Shown: positions 8,491 to 15,437 of the stretch, piece after piece | Numbering within the stretch: position 1 is the first letter of the stretch | How the letters are laid out: each line of letters opens with the position of its first letter | NCBI GenBank assembly: GCA_022564545.1 | Contig: JADFLG010000015.1 | Location: 1-34,884 of the forward strand | Direction of reading: 5' to 3' | Length of the DNA: 34,884 nt | Source of the DNA: Chloroflexota bacterium | GTDB lineage: Bacteria; Chloroflexota; Dehalococcoidia; Lucifugimonadales; Lucifugimonadaceae | Position numbers and translations under genes: made by a program | Notes under the pieces: generated by a model | What the model was told of the DNA's origin: nothing | The model's database searches: none | What the model saw: the letters and a program-made list of their open reading frames with translations, nothing else

Positions 8491-9453
8491 ATGAAAGCGA
8501 TCGTCTACCGCAAGTACGGCTCACCCGATGTCCTCAAACTTGAGGAAGTCGACAAGCCGACCCCCGCCGACGATGAAGTCCTTGTAAAAGTTCACGCGGC
8601 ATCAATAAATGACTGGGACTGGGGTCTCCTGAGGGGAAAGCCGTTAATTAACCGCATATCCGGGCTTCTTCGGCCAAGACACAAGATACTTGGAACTGAC
8701 GTAGCGGGGCGGGTTGAAGCGGTTGGCAAGAACGTAACGCAGTTCCAGCCGGATGATGACGTATTCGGCGACCTGTCCGAATGTGGGTTCGGTGGTTTTG
8801 CCGAGTACGTTTGTGCCCGTGAAACCGCACTAACTCCGAAACCGGCCAGTATGACATTCGAACAGGCGGCCTCCGTACCGCATGCGGCAGCTCTTGCCGT
8901 CCAGAGTCTTCGCCATAAAAGCCAGATTCGATCGGGGCAACGGGTTTTGTTTAATGGCGCAGGTGGCGGCGCTGGCACGTTCGCCGTGCAGATTGCCAAA
9001 TCCTTAGGAGCTGAAGTGACTTGCGTGGACAGTTCGATGAAATTGGACATGCTAAGTTCGCTTGGCGCCGATCATGTGATTGATTACACCCGGGAAGATT
9101 TCACTCGGAACGGGCAGAGATATGACCTGATTATTGATGTCAAGGCACGTCGTTCGGTTTTCGCCTACAGGCGTGCGTTAAACCCCGGTGGAATATGTGT
9201 CATGGTCGGGGGTTCCATGCCCCGAATTTTCCTGGCAATGATCGCGGGACATCTATTTTCGATGATCGGGCGAAAGAAGATCGGAATTCTATGGCACAGG
9301 GCAAACAGGGGTTTGGACTTTGTGATCGAGCTTTTTGAAGCCGGAAAAGTAGTCCCTGTCATCGACAAAAGTTTCACGCTGAGCGAGGTCGGTGAAGCAC
9401 TCCGATATTTTGGAGAAGGAAAACACCAGGGCAAAATCGTTATCACCGTGTGA
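8491..9453 (+). CDS. NAD(P)-dependent quinone oxidoreductase-like protein (MDR superfamily)
   Basis: A 320-residue zinc-free medium-chain reductase. The N-terminus MKAIVYRKYGSPDVLKLEEV is the standard start of the quinone oxidoreductase group. The substrate domain has VKVHAASINDWDW and ILGTDVAGRVEAVGKNV. The Rossmann nucleotide site is FNGAGGGAGTFAVQIAKSLGAEV, followed by SSLGADHVIDYTREDF. No four-Cys structural zinc site is present. The C-terminal GKIVITV is also typical. These enzymes reduce quinones, enals or enones with NAD(P)H; the substrate here is not known. The start ATG 8491 has a good ribosome-binding site, AGGAG, seven bases upstream; the open frame back to 8356 overlaps thrC and is not used. 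Confidence 0.9.
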   Translation: MKAIVYRKYGSPDVLKLEEVDKPTPADDEVLVKVHAASINDWDWGLLRGKPLINRISGLLRPRHKILGTDVAGRVEAVGKNVTQFQPDDDVFGDLSECGFGGFAEYVCARETALTPKPASMTFEQAASVPHAAALAVQSLRHKSQIRSGQRVLFNGAGGGAGTFAVQIAKSLGAEVTCVDSSMKLDMLSSLGADHVIDYTREDFTRNGQRYDLIIDVKARRSVFAYRRALNPGGICVMVGGSMPRIFLAMIAGHLFSMIGRKKIGILWHRANRGLDFVIELFEAGKVVPVIDKSFTLSEVGEALRYFGEGKHQGKIVITV

Positions 9454-9482
9454 CGGGAAGTCGCGGAAGGCAATCGCCTTGG

Positions 9483-10097
9483 CTAGACCTTTGGTGAGTC
9501 CCAGGTGGTGACGTGGCTGAGCGTCCCCCCGGGGAAGGCAGAGGCATACTCGTCTGCCAGCATTCCCAGGATCACCGAGTTATGACGCGCCCCATGATGC
9601 GGCCGGCTCTGCCGTAACGTACCTTCGTGCTGGAACCCGATGTGTTCGAACATTGCACGGGCCGCCGTGTTGTATTCCGGTACGTCGACCCAGGCGCGGT
9701 ACAGCCCGAGGTGTTCGAAAATATGTTCGATCATGGCAATAACCGCCGAAGTGCCGTAGCCGTGGTGCCACAGCGACCTCTGGCCGATCAGCACAGATAT
9801 TTGCGCGTCGCCAAGGGCCTCGTCGATCGAGAGCTGACCCTCGCCGATATGTTCTCCAGAAAGCGTATATATCGAGAAGATGTCCCGGTGCGGCTCGTGA
9901 TGGGGGTCGTGGAATACCTCGTCCCAGGCGTCATCGTCCGCATCGATCATTATCTTCGGCTCGTAGCCGAGGTGCGCCGCGTCGCCGTAGGTGTAGCGGC
10001 CGAACCACGCATCTGCAACCTCGGTGTCGTCCAGCCATACCGCGATCCGTTTTACGTCATCACGGGTAACCGGGCGCAACTCAACTAATGAGGGCAC
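9483..10097 (-). CDS. GNAT-family N-acetyltransferase (RimJ/RimL-like)
   Basis: A 204-residue acetyltransferase of the RimJ/RimL-like GNAT group. It opens with LVELRPVTRDDVKRIAVWL, has the acetyl-CoA site as ISVLIGQRSLWHHGYGTSAV with the helix that follows, and the motif LYRAWVDVPEYNTAARAMFEHIGFQHEGTLR, which is diagnostic of the group. These proteins acetylate the N-terminal or side-chain amine of a protein or small molecule; the substrate is not known. GTG 10097 is preferred as start because GAGGAGG lies five bases before it and the conserved domain starts at once. A TTG at 10214 would add 39 acidic residues with no clear site. The gene is divergent from the SelW-like pair, with a 326-base gap. 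Confidence 0.85.
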   Translation of the reverse strand: MPSLVELRPVTRDDVKRIAVWLDDTEVADAWFGRYTYGDAAHLGYEPKIMIDADDDAWDEVFHDPHHEPHRDIFSIYTLSGEHIGEGQLSIDEALGDAQISVLIGQRSLWHHGYGTSAVIAMIEHIFEHLGLYRAWVDVPEYNTAARAMFEHIGFQHEGTLRQSRPHHGARHNSVILGMLADEYASAFPGGTLSHVTTWDSPKV

Positions 10098-10102
10098 TTC
10101 GT

Positions 10103-10109
10103 CCTCCTC
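10103..10109 (-). promoter_or_regulatory. Strong ribosome-binding site deciding the acetyltransferase start
   Basis: On the minus strand the bases read GAGGAGG, followed by five bases and GTG at 10097. This near-perfect Shine-Dalgarno match supports the GTG start over the upstream in-frame TTG. The same bases would encode Glu-Glu-Asp in the longer reading, so chance cannot be excluded. Confidence 0.6.
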
Positions 10110-10423
10110 AATATCGGCGTCATTGACGATATTAACGGTTTCGGGGGCCACGCGATGGTCTCTGAACACACACCAGTCGAGGCTCTGGTGCCCGATCAAG
10201 CTGCGGTAAGACAATCAGGGCCGGGTGCCCGAGTATACCCGACAGCGCCAGACAGCAATTGTGGGCATTCACGGAGCGTGTCGCATCAGGATTGCCCGGC
10301 CGCGCCTGGTAGCACGAATTGCTTCACATGATACGATTTGGCATCTTGGGCGGTAGCAATCGATGTCACACAGGTGGCTCGACGCCCGGTATCCAGCTTA
10401 ACAAGCAGATTTGAGGTAGAAAA

Positions 10424-10708
10424 ATGTCCGATCACTGGAAAATGGAAGCCGAGATCGAGTACTGCGTGCCCTGCGGCTACGCCAACCTGGCCGCGAACAT
10501 GGTAAATGAGCTGTTCCAGGCAGCCGGCCCTGCACTGGCGATTTCGCTGAAGCCCGGACACAGCGGAGCGTTCAAGGTAACCGTCGATGGTCGTGTGCTG
10601 TGGGACAAGAAGACCGAAGGCCGGTCTCCACACATCATGGAAGTCAAGGAAATAAAGGCTACGGTCGCCAACATGATCGAGTCCGGTGCCGTAATCCAGA
10701 CCAGCTAA
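10424..10708 (+). CDS. SelW/Rdx-family thioredoxin-fold protein, Cys form (CxxC)
   Basis: A 94-residue protein of the Rdx family (SelW, SelT, SelH, Rdx12), small thioredoxin-fold redox proteins. It begins MSDHWKMEAEIEYCVPCGY, with the redox pair Cys14 and Cys17 right after the first beta strand. It continues with the helix YANLAANMVNELF, the strand ISLKPGHSGAFKVTVDG and VLWDKK, all as in the family. A ribosome-binding site (GAGGT) lies about seven bases before ATG 10424. The next gene, 53 bases on, is a close paralogue in which the second Cys is replaced by TGA. The shared residues run the whole length, so the two arose by tandem duplication. The pair is probably co-transcribed and ends at the terminator at 11107. 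The redox partner is unknown; thioredoxin or glutathione are candidates. Confidence 0.88.
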   Translation: MSDHWKMEAEIEYCVPCGYANLAANMVNELFQAAGPALAISLKPGHSGAFKVTVDGRVLWDKKTEGRSPHIMEVKEIKATVANMIESGAVIQTS

Positions 10709-10751
10709 ACGACTCACCAAATACCCGAACGGCCCTAACCGTCTTTGATAT

Positions 10752-10756
10752 GGAGG
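10752..10756 (+). promoter_or_regulatory. Ribosome-binding site of the selenoprotein gene
   Basis: GGAGG stands five bases before ATG 10762. It fixes the start of the TGA-containing paralogue and shows that the segment upstream of the TGA is set up for translation, as expected of a functional gene rather than a decayed copy. Confidence 0.7.
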
Positions 10757-10761
10757 TCTCT

Positions 10762-11043
10762 ATGGCCGATGTACCGGCGAAGGTGCATGCTGAAATCGAA
10801 TACTGCGTGCCGTGAGGCTACCATTCCGTGGCTTTCTGGATGGGAAGCGAACTGTATGTGGCGGGCGGATCGCAGGTGGCCGTGAAACTGACGCCCGGCA
10901 AGGGTGGAGTGTTCAAGGTCACCTTGAACGGCGAGGTTGTATGGGACAAGGCTGAGCAGGGCAGGTACCCGGCTTTGCCCGACGCAAGGGAGATAAAGAC
11001 GAAGGTGGCAAACATGGTTGAAGCGGCCGCTGCCAATAGTTAA
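10762..11043 (+). CDS. SelW/Rdx-family selenoprotein with in-frame TGA (Sec), CxxU
   Basis: Reading from ATG 10762, a TGA at 10813-10815 (codon 18) is followed in the same frame by 75 sense codons to TAA at 11041-11043, for 93 residues. Before the TGA the protein reads HAEIEYCVP and after it GYHSVAFWM, so the TGA falls exactly on the second Cys of the CxxC in the upstream paralogue (AEIEYCVPCGY). Downstream, KLTPGKGGVFKVTLNGEVVWDK and EIKTKVANMVE match that paralogue closely. A hairpin with Gs in its loop lies just after the TGA. The simplest reading is selenocysteine: Cys15-x-x-Sec18, the active site known from SelW. Automated annotation would split it into a 17-codon stub and a fragment from 10828. 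A recent nonsense mutation is possible but would not explain the intact frame and the hairpin. Confidence 0.82.
10821..10843 (+). promoter_or_regulatory. Candidate bacterial SECIS hairpin after the TGA
   Basis: Five bases after the TGA, CCATTC (10821-10826) can pair with GGATGG (10838-10843) with one G-U pair, leaving an 11-base loop CGTGGCTTTCT. Loop guanines at 10828, 10830 and 10831 lie 13 to 16 bases from the TGA, about the distance known for bacterial SECIS elements read by SelB, which lie inside the coding region. The pairing was found by eye; no folding energy was computed. Confidence 0.55.
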
Positions 11044-11106
11044 GACCGCTGGCCGAGACCCGTGCCTGGGACCATCGTTCAAGCCCATCAGGGTAATAAT
11101 CGAGAG

Positions 11107-11139
11107 AACACCCGGGTCGCGACTGGCCGGGTGTTTTTT
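11107..11139 (+). terminator. Rho-independent terminator after the SelW-like pair
   Basis: AACACCCGG (11107-11115) pairs perfectly with CCGGGTGTT (11127-11135) across an 11-base loop, and the stem runs into six Ts (11134-11139). It lies 64 bases after the selenoprotein stop and closes the two-gene unit, separating it from the alcohol dehydrogenase. Confidence 0.85.
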
Positions 11140-11247
11140 CTTGATTTGGGCAACGGTTCGGCAGAGCAATGTGTTTCAGCCCGAAATTAGCGCTAATTTA
11201 CGACTATCAAAATCCCGGAAACCCCTGAAACCAAATGGAGCCCGTGC

Positions 11248-12342
11248 GTGAAAGCAGCCGTCCTGTTCGAGTCGAATAAGCCCATGCCGATCATGGAGCT
11301 TGACCAGTCGGAGCCAAAGACGGGCGAGGTGCGGGTCAGGATGTCGGCCGCAGGTGTTTGCGCCTCGGATTACCACGTGATGATCGGTCATAACCCGACC
11401 CCGATGCCAATAGTTCTGGGTCACGAGGGGGCCGGGGTCGTCGAGACTATCGGACCGGATGTAACTACCGTGAAAAAGGGCGACCGCTGCGTCCTGTCGT
11501 TCGTTCCGAACTGCGGCCACTGCCGGTCGTGCCGCACCGGTCTTTCGAACCTCTGCGACACCAACAGGGAAACTGGCACCCGCCAGTACGACGGTACGTT
11601 TCGTCTTCACACCGCCGACGGCATCGAGGTTCACCAGTTCGCCAAACTCGGCGTTTTCGCCGAATCGATAGTCGTTCCTCAGCAGGCCTGCTATCCGATG
11701 CCCGACGATGTGCCCATGGAGGTCGGCGCCCTGATCGGATGCTCGGTAACCACCGGAATTGGCGGGGTGATAAACCAGCCTGGCATGCGGGCCGGAATGA
11801 CTGTTGCCGTGATAGGGGCCGGCGGCGTCGGGCTGAATGCCCTCCAGGGCGCAAGACTGATGAACGCTTCGAAGGTGATTGCCGTCGACATATTCGATCA
11901 CAAGCTTGAGTTTGCGTACAAATTCGGGGCGACGCACGTCATTAACTCCAGGGAGCAGGACCCGGTTCCCGCGATCCAGGAAATGACCGGCGGCGGCGTT
12001 GATTTCGCCTTCGACACGTTCGGTCACAGGATCACCACCGAGCAGGCCTACGGGGCCACCCGCAAGGGCGGCACTACCGTCGTCATCGGTCTCGCGCCAG
12101 ACGGCATGAATGCCGAGATTCCGCTGGTCGACCTGGTCCGCAACCAGAAAACCCTGGTTGGCAGCTATTACGGCTCCGCCAGCCCGCACGAAACGTTCGG
12201 CAAACTGCTCGACTTCTATTTGCAGGGGCGAATTGACGTGGCCGGTATGGTGACCCGCCGTCACAAACTCGAAGAGATCAACGAGGCGTACGAAGCGCTG
12301 GCGAGGGGTGAGGATGGCAGGGGAGTGATTGTCTTCGATTAA
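11248..12342 (+). CDS. Zinc-dependent alcohol dehydrogenase (class III-like MDR)
   Basis: A 364-residue zinc alcohol dehydrogenase. Catalytic zinc ligands appear as Cys38 in GVCASDYH, His59-Glu60 in GHEGAG and a Cys in LIGCSVTTGIG. The structural zinc site is complete: Cys89, Cys92, Cys95 and Cys103 in CGHCRSCRTGLSNLC. The NAD site is VAVIGAGGVGLNALQGARL, followed by an Asp in VIAVDIF, which favours NAD over NADP. The family includes formaldehyde and S-nitrosoglutathione dehydrogenases and broad alcohol dehydrogenases; the substrate is unknown. The start GTG 11248 has GGAG seven bases upstream. The gene stands alone between the terminator at 11107 and the hairpin at 12366. Confidence 0.92.
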   Translation: MKAAVLFESNKPMPIMELDQSEPKTGEVRVRMSAAGVCASDYHVMIGHNPTPMPIVLGHEGAGVVETIGPDVTTVKKGDRCVLSFVPNCGHCRSCRTGLSNLCDTNRETGTRQYDGTFRLHTADGIEVHQFAKLGVFAESIVVPQQACYPMPDDVPMEVGALIGCSVTTGIGGVINQPGMRAGMTVAVIGAGGVGLNALQGARLMNASKVIAVDIFDHKLEFAYKFGATHVINSREQDPVPAIQEMTGGGVDFAFDTFGHRITTEQAYGATRKGGTTVVIGLAPDGMNAEIPLVDLVRNQKTLVGSYYGSASPHETFGKLLDFYLQGRIDVAGMVTRRHKLEEINEAYEALARGEDGRGVIVFD

Positions 12343-12365
12343 GCCGCCGCGAATCCCCCCGGTGA

Positions 12366-12408
12366 CCCCCACTGAATGGTAATTCTCACGGGCTAACCAT
12401 AGTGGGGG
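12366..12408 (+). terminator. Long hairpin after the alcohol dehydrogenase gene
   Basis: CCCCCACT (12366-12373) pairs with AGTGGGGG (12401-12408), and after a two-base bulge ATGGT (12376-12380) pairs with ACCAT (12396-12400). It begins 23 bases after the stop codon. There is no run of T afterwards, so it may be a factor-aided terminator or an mRNA 3' end hairpin rather than a classic terminator. Confidence 0.5.
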
Positions 12409-12753
12409 GACTCACTGTTGCTGTGCGTGGCAAACGCAGTGCAACTGGTCCTCGCCGGACCGGTTACATCCACGGCTGCGATCACTCCCGTCTGAACGGC
12501 GTCGTCGGTGGCGCAGTTCCCGCCTCAAGACTGTGAGCAACGTCCGTGGGAAGTACAACGTGATTTGCCCGGAACAACGCAGCCAGTTCAGCGCTGACCT
12601 CTGTATTCGGGCGACCCGTAAAATCTCCCTTCCTGCCATCTGAATCAGGCCGAATTAGCCGGATTGTTCATTTTTTCACTTGCTGGCAAAACGGGCGACT
12701 GCTATGCTCCAAACCGGTCTTTTTTCGAACTCTAAATCAGTGTCTGGCAATCG
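12409..12753. other. Intergenic region upstream of the nuo operon
   Basis: About 345 bases hold no gene that can be supported. A minus-strand frame at 12412-12639 gives 75 residues rich in Arg and Ser with no family signature and no ribosome-binding site, so it is not called. The region ends in the only convincing promoter-like sequence for the nuo operon, at 12680-12708, leaving a 5' leader of about 40 bases. Confidence 0.4.
12680..12708 (+). promoter_or_regulatory. nuoA: Candidate sigma-70-type promoter of the nuo operon
   Basis: TTGCTG (12680-12685), a 17-base spacer and TATGCT (12703-12708) make a plausible -35/-10 pair, with three and four matches to the consensus hexamers. It stands about 45 bases before the nuoA ATG and after the hairpin that ends the previous gene. 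No other promoter is evident between here and nuoN. Confidence 0.4.
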
Positions 12754-13158
12754 ATGTTCGAGGATTATTTCAGGCAGTACGCGCTGCTCATCATTTTCGC
12801 CGCCGCTGCGGTATCCGTCCCCGTCGGGATGATGATGATGAGCTACATGGCCCAGTCCATCGGGGTCAGGCCGTCCCGCCCCACGCCGGTCAAAGAGAGC
12901 GCATACGAAGGTGGAATGCCTCCGTTCGAGGGGCGGCCTGCACGATTTAACTTCCGCTACTACTACTACGCGCTGCTGTTCGTTATCTTCGATGTCGAAA
13001 CCGTTTTCCTGTTTCCGTGGGCCGTTAAATACGGCGTAATGTCGAGGCAGTTCGGGTTTGCTGCACTCGGGGCGGTGCTCGTATTCCTGATCGTTGTGAC
13101 CTTCGCATATGCTTACGCCTGGCGGAAACATGCCCTGGATTGGGTGTACAACGAATGA
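12754..13158 (+). CDS. nuoA: NADH-quinone oxidoreductase subunit A
   Basis: NuoA is a small membrane subunit of complex I at the junction of the peripheral and membrane arms, next to the quinone cavity. The 134-residue protein has three transmembrane segments and the conserved loop [19 protein letters not shown], followed by [27 protein letters not shown], which is diagnostic. The Cys usually found in the loop (YECG) is replaced by Tyr-Glu-Gly. It is the first gene of an 11-gene complex I operon. It ends 10 bases before nuoB. Confidence 0.95.
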   Translation: MFEDYFRQYALLIIFAAAAVSVPVGMMMMSYMAQSIGVRPSRPTPVKESAYEGGMPPFEGRPARFNFRYYYYALLFVIFDVETVFLFPWAVKYGVMSRQFGFAALGAVLVFLIVVTFAYAYAWRKHALDWVYNE

Positions 13159-13168
13159 CCGGTCCAAA

Positions 13169-13813
13169 ATGCCAAAATTAACGGACCCTTACGGTGCTCC
13201 TCCGGGCGCTGACCCGCGGGGCGCGCTACAGTCGATTACTCTCGACCTTGACCGGACCGAAGGGGATGCGGTCAACAGGATGAAGGCGACTCACCTCGAG
13301 CCGTTCCCTGACCCCGTGATTGAAGTCCCAGACGACCTGCACCGCAGCGTGATCGTCAGTTCCATCGATTACCTGCTGAACTGGGCCCGCAAGTCTTCAG
13401 TGTTCCCGTTGCAGTCGGGCCTTGCGTGCTGTTCATTCGAAATGATCAGCGCCGCCATGGCGCGGTTCGACCTCTCGCGCTTCGGCATGGAGGCGTTCCG
13501 GGCGTCGCCCCGGCAGGCCGACCTCCTGATCGTTGCCGGCACGCTTACGTGGAAGATGGCCGTTCCGCTGCGTCGACTGTACGACCAGATGGCCGAACCC
13601 CGGTGGGTCATTTCGATGGGCGTATGCGCTACGTCAGGTGGTCCTTATTACCAGAGTTATTCGGTCGTTCCCGGTGTGAACCACATCATGCCGGTCGACG
13701 TGTATGTGCCCGGGTGTCCGCCACGTCCGGACGCCCTGTTGTACGGCATCATGCAGCTCCACGACAAGATTCGTCGATACAGCCTCAAAGGGCAGGTGGC
13801 AGGGCAGGCATGA
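13169..13813 (+). CDS. nuoB: NADH-quinone oxidoreductase subunit B (N2 cluster)
   Basis: NuoB carries cluster N2, the last Fe-S centre before quinone. The four ligands are visible: the Cys-Cys pair in GLACCSFEM, the Cys in MGVCATSGG and the Cys in [10 protein letters not shown]. The 214-residue protein has an N-terminal extension of about 60 residues before the conserved [21 protein letters not shown]. The start is set at ATG 13169. The frame is open back to 13109 inside nuoA, but those codons repeat the nuoA coding region out of frame. The TGA overlaps the ATG of nuoC by four bases. Confidence 0.94.
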   Translation: MPKLTDPYGAPPGADPRGALQSITLDLDRTEGDAVNRMKATHLEPFPDPVIEVPDDLHRSVIVSSIDYLLNWARKSSVFPLQSGLACCSFEMISAAMARFDLSRFGMEAFRASPRQADLLIVAGTLTWKMAVPLRRLYDQMAEPRWVISMGVCATSGGPYYQSYSVVPGVNHIMPVDVYVPGCPPRPDALLYGIMQLHDKIRRYSLKGQVAGQA

Positions 13814-14325
13814 CCACGCCGTGGAGCGGGGCCGCACTTGCCGAGGCCATTGAGGCATTCGCGCCTGGCTCAACCGAGAAGAGCAAAGATGGCGATGTCT
13901 GGCTGAAGCCAGAAGCGATTTTCAGGGTTTGCGAGGGTCTCAAGACCCGGCCTGAGTTTAAATTCGATCTGCTGAACAGCGTTACGGCGGTCGACTACAT
14001 CGATCATTTTGAAGTCGTTTACCATCTCACGTCTCTCCCGAAGAATGCGTCGGCAGTGGTGAAAACCCGCGTTGGGCTGGGCCGGACCGATGCTTCGGTC
14101 CCGAGCGTCGTGCCGATCTGGCGGGGCGCCGATTACCAGGAACGCGAGGTGTGGGACCTGATGGGCATCCGCTTTGAAGGACACCCGAACCACAAGCGGA
14201 TCATGCTGTGGGAGGGCTTCCCCGGACACCCGCTCCGAAAGGACTACGTAACTTACGACCAGTCGATCGCAACTCTGGCCCCCGATAGTGACGTTGATGA
14301 CACGAGTTCCAGGGCCGGACAGTAA
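13810..14325 (+). CDS. nuoC: NADH-quinone oxidoreductase subunit C
   Basis: NuoC is a peripheral-arm subunit of the hydrogenase-like module. The 171-residue protein has the family signature [20 protein letters not shown], followed by [17 protein letters not shown], near its C-terminus. The start ATG 13810 overlaps the nuoB stop (ATGA), so translation is probably coupled. An open frame back to 13426 runs through nuoB and is not real. NuoC and NuoD are separate here, unlike the fused NuoCD of E. coli. Confidence 0.94.
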   Translation: MTTPWSGAALAEAIEAFAPGSTEKSKDGDVWLKPEAIFRVCEGLKTRPEFKFDLLNSVTAVDYIDHFEVVYHLTSLPKNASAVVKTRVGLGRTDASVPSVVPIWRGADYQEREVWDLMGIRFEGHPNHKRIMLWEGFPGHPLRKDYVTYDQSIATLAPDSDVDDTSSRAGQ

Positions 14326-15437
14326 TGGCGATCAAGACACAGCCAGTCACTGTCAACCTCGGGCCACAGCACCCATCGACTCACGGCGTATTCCGATTGC
14401 GTGTGATGTTCGATGGCGAAGAGATCGTCGATGTGGAGCCGATCTTCGGATACCTGCACCGCGGGTCGGAAAAGCTTGCCGAAGAGCGGACATACACCCA
14501 GATCATCACGCTGACCGACCGCATGGACTACGTATCGTCCATGCTCAACAACCAGGCCTACATGCTGGCAGTCGAAAAGCTGGCCGGAATAGAACCGACG
14601 CCCCGGGGAGTGTGGCTGCGGATGATCGCATCGGAGCTGCAGCGGATTGCCAGCCACCTTGTTGCCACCGGTTTTCTCTTGCAGGACCTCGGCGCACTCG
14701 GCACTCCCCTTATCTATGCGATGCGCGAGCGTGAAAATATTCTGGACCTGTTCGAGATGCTCTGCGGTGCGCGCATCACGACCTCATACCTGAGGCCGGG
14801 CGGCGTCTTCATGGACGCCCCGAAAGAGTTCTGGCCGGCCCTCGACCGTGAACTGGTCGACATTGTGAACACACTCGACGAGCTTGAGAAGTATTTGAGC
14901 GGGAATGAGATCGTATTCTCCCGCACAAAGGGGACTGCGGTCCTCCCACCCGAAATGCTGATCAACGCGTCGATAACCGGCCCGATGCTGCGCGCCAGCG
15001 GTGTCGACTGGGACCTGCGGCACCGCAACCCGTATGACTACTACGACAGGATCCAGTTCAAACGGATACTGCACACGGCGTCCGACAACTACGCCCGGTA
15101 CTGGGTGAGGATCCAGGAAGCGCGCGAGAGTGTGGTGATCATCCGGCAGTGCGTCGAACAGATCGAGCCGGGAGAGGTCCGGCCTTCTTTCGACGAAGTA
15201 CCCCACCTGATAAGACCGCCCAAGGGCGATGCATACGTCGCGATCGAAAGCTCGAAGGGCGAACTCGGCTTCTACCTCGTCAGCGATGGCGGAATAGCTC
15301 CTTACCGCATGCACGTGAGGGCTCCCTCGCTTATCAACCTCACGCTGCTGCGCGAAATGCTGATCGGCGGCTTGTTCGGCGACCTGTTCGTTAGCTTCGG
15401 AAGCATCGACCTGAACATGGGGGAGGTCGACCGCTAG
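14325..15437 (+). CDS. nuoD: NADH-quinone oxidoreductase subunit D
   Basis: NuoD is the 49-kDa-type subunit that forms most of the quinone pocket with NuoB. The 370-residue protein has the quinone-site loop NLGPQHPSTHGVFRLRV, with the His expected at the headgroup, then LHRGSEKLAEERTYTQ and DRMDYVSSMLNNQAY. The C-terminal region has PKGDAYVAIESSKGELGFY and ends GSIDLNMGEVDR, all standard. The length is usual. Its ATG shares one base with the nuoC stop (TAATG), and its TAG shares one base with the GTG of nuoH. The next gene is nuoH: nuoE, nuoF and nuoG, which usually follow nuoD, are missing here. Confidence 0.95.
   Translation: MAIKTQPVTVNLGPQHPSTHGVFRLRVMFDGEEIVDVEPIFGYLHRGSEKLAEERTYTQIITLTDRMDYVSSMLNNQAYMLAVEKLAGIEPTPRGVWLRMIASELQRIASHLVATGFLLQDLGALGTPLIYAMRERENILDLFEMLCGARITTSYLRPGGVFMDAPKEFWPALDRELVDIVNTLDELEKYLSGNEIVFSRTKGTAVLPPEMLINASITGPMLRASGVDWDLRHRNPYDYYDRIQFKRILHTASDNYARYWVRIQEARESVVIIRQCVEQIEPGEVRPSFDEVPHLIRPPKGDAYVAIESSKGELGFYLVSDGGIAPYRMHVRAPSLINLTLLREMLIGGLFGDLFVSFGSIDLNMGEVDR

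Noticed and set aside
10762-10815. Treating the TGA at 10813 as a true stop, leaving a 17-codon peptide and a separate gene from 10828.
   Set aside because: The two parts lie in one frame, align as a whole with the upstream paralogue, and the second has no ribosome-binding site of its own.
11176-12372. Long minus-strand open frame (398 codons) opposite the alcohol dehydrogenase.
   Set aside because: It mirrors codons of a clearly conserved gene, shows no family motifs and arises from GC-rich codon use.
12412-12639. Minus-strand 75-codon frame in the gap before nuoA.
   Set aside because: Low-complexity basic sequence, no ribosome-binding site and no family pattern.
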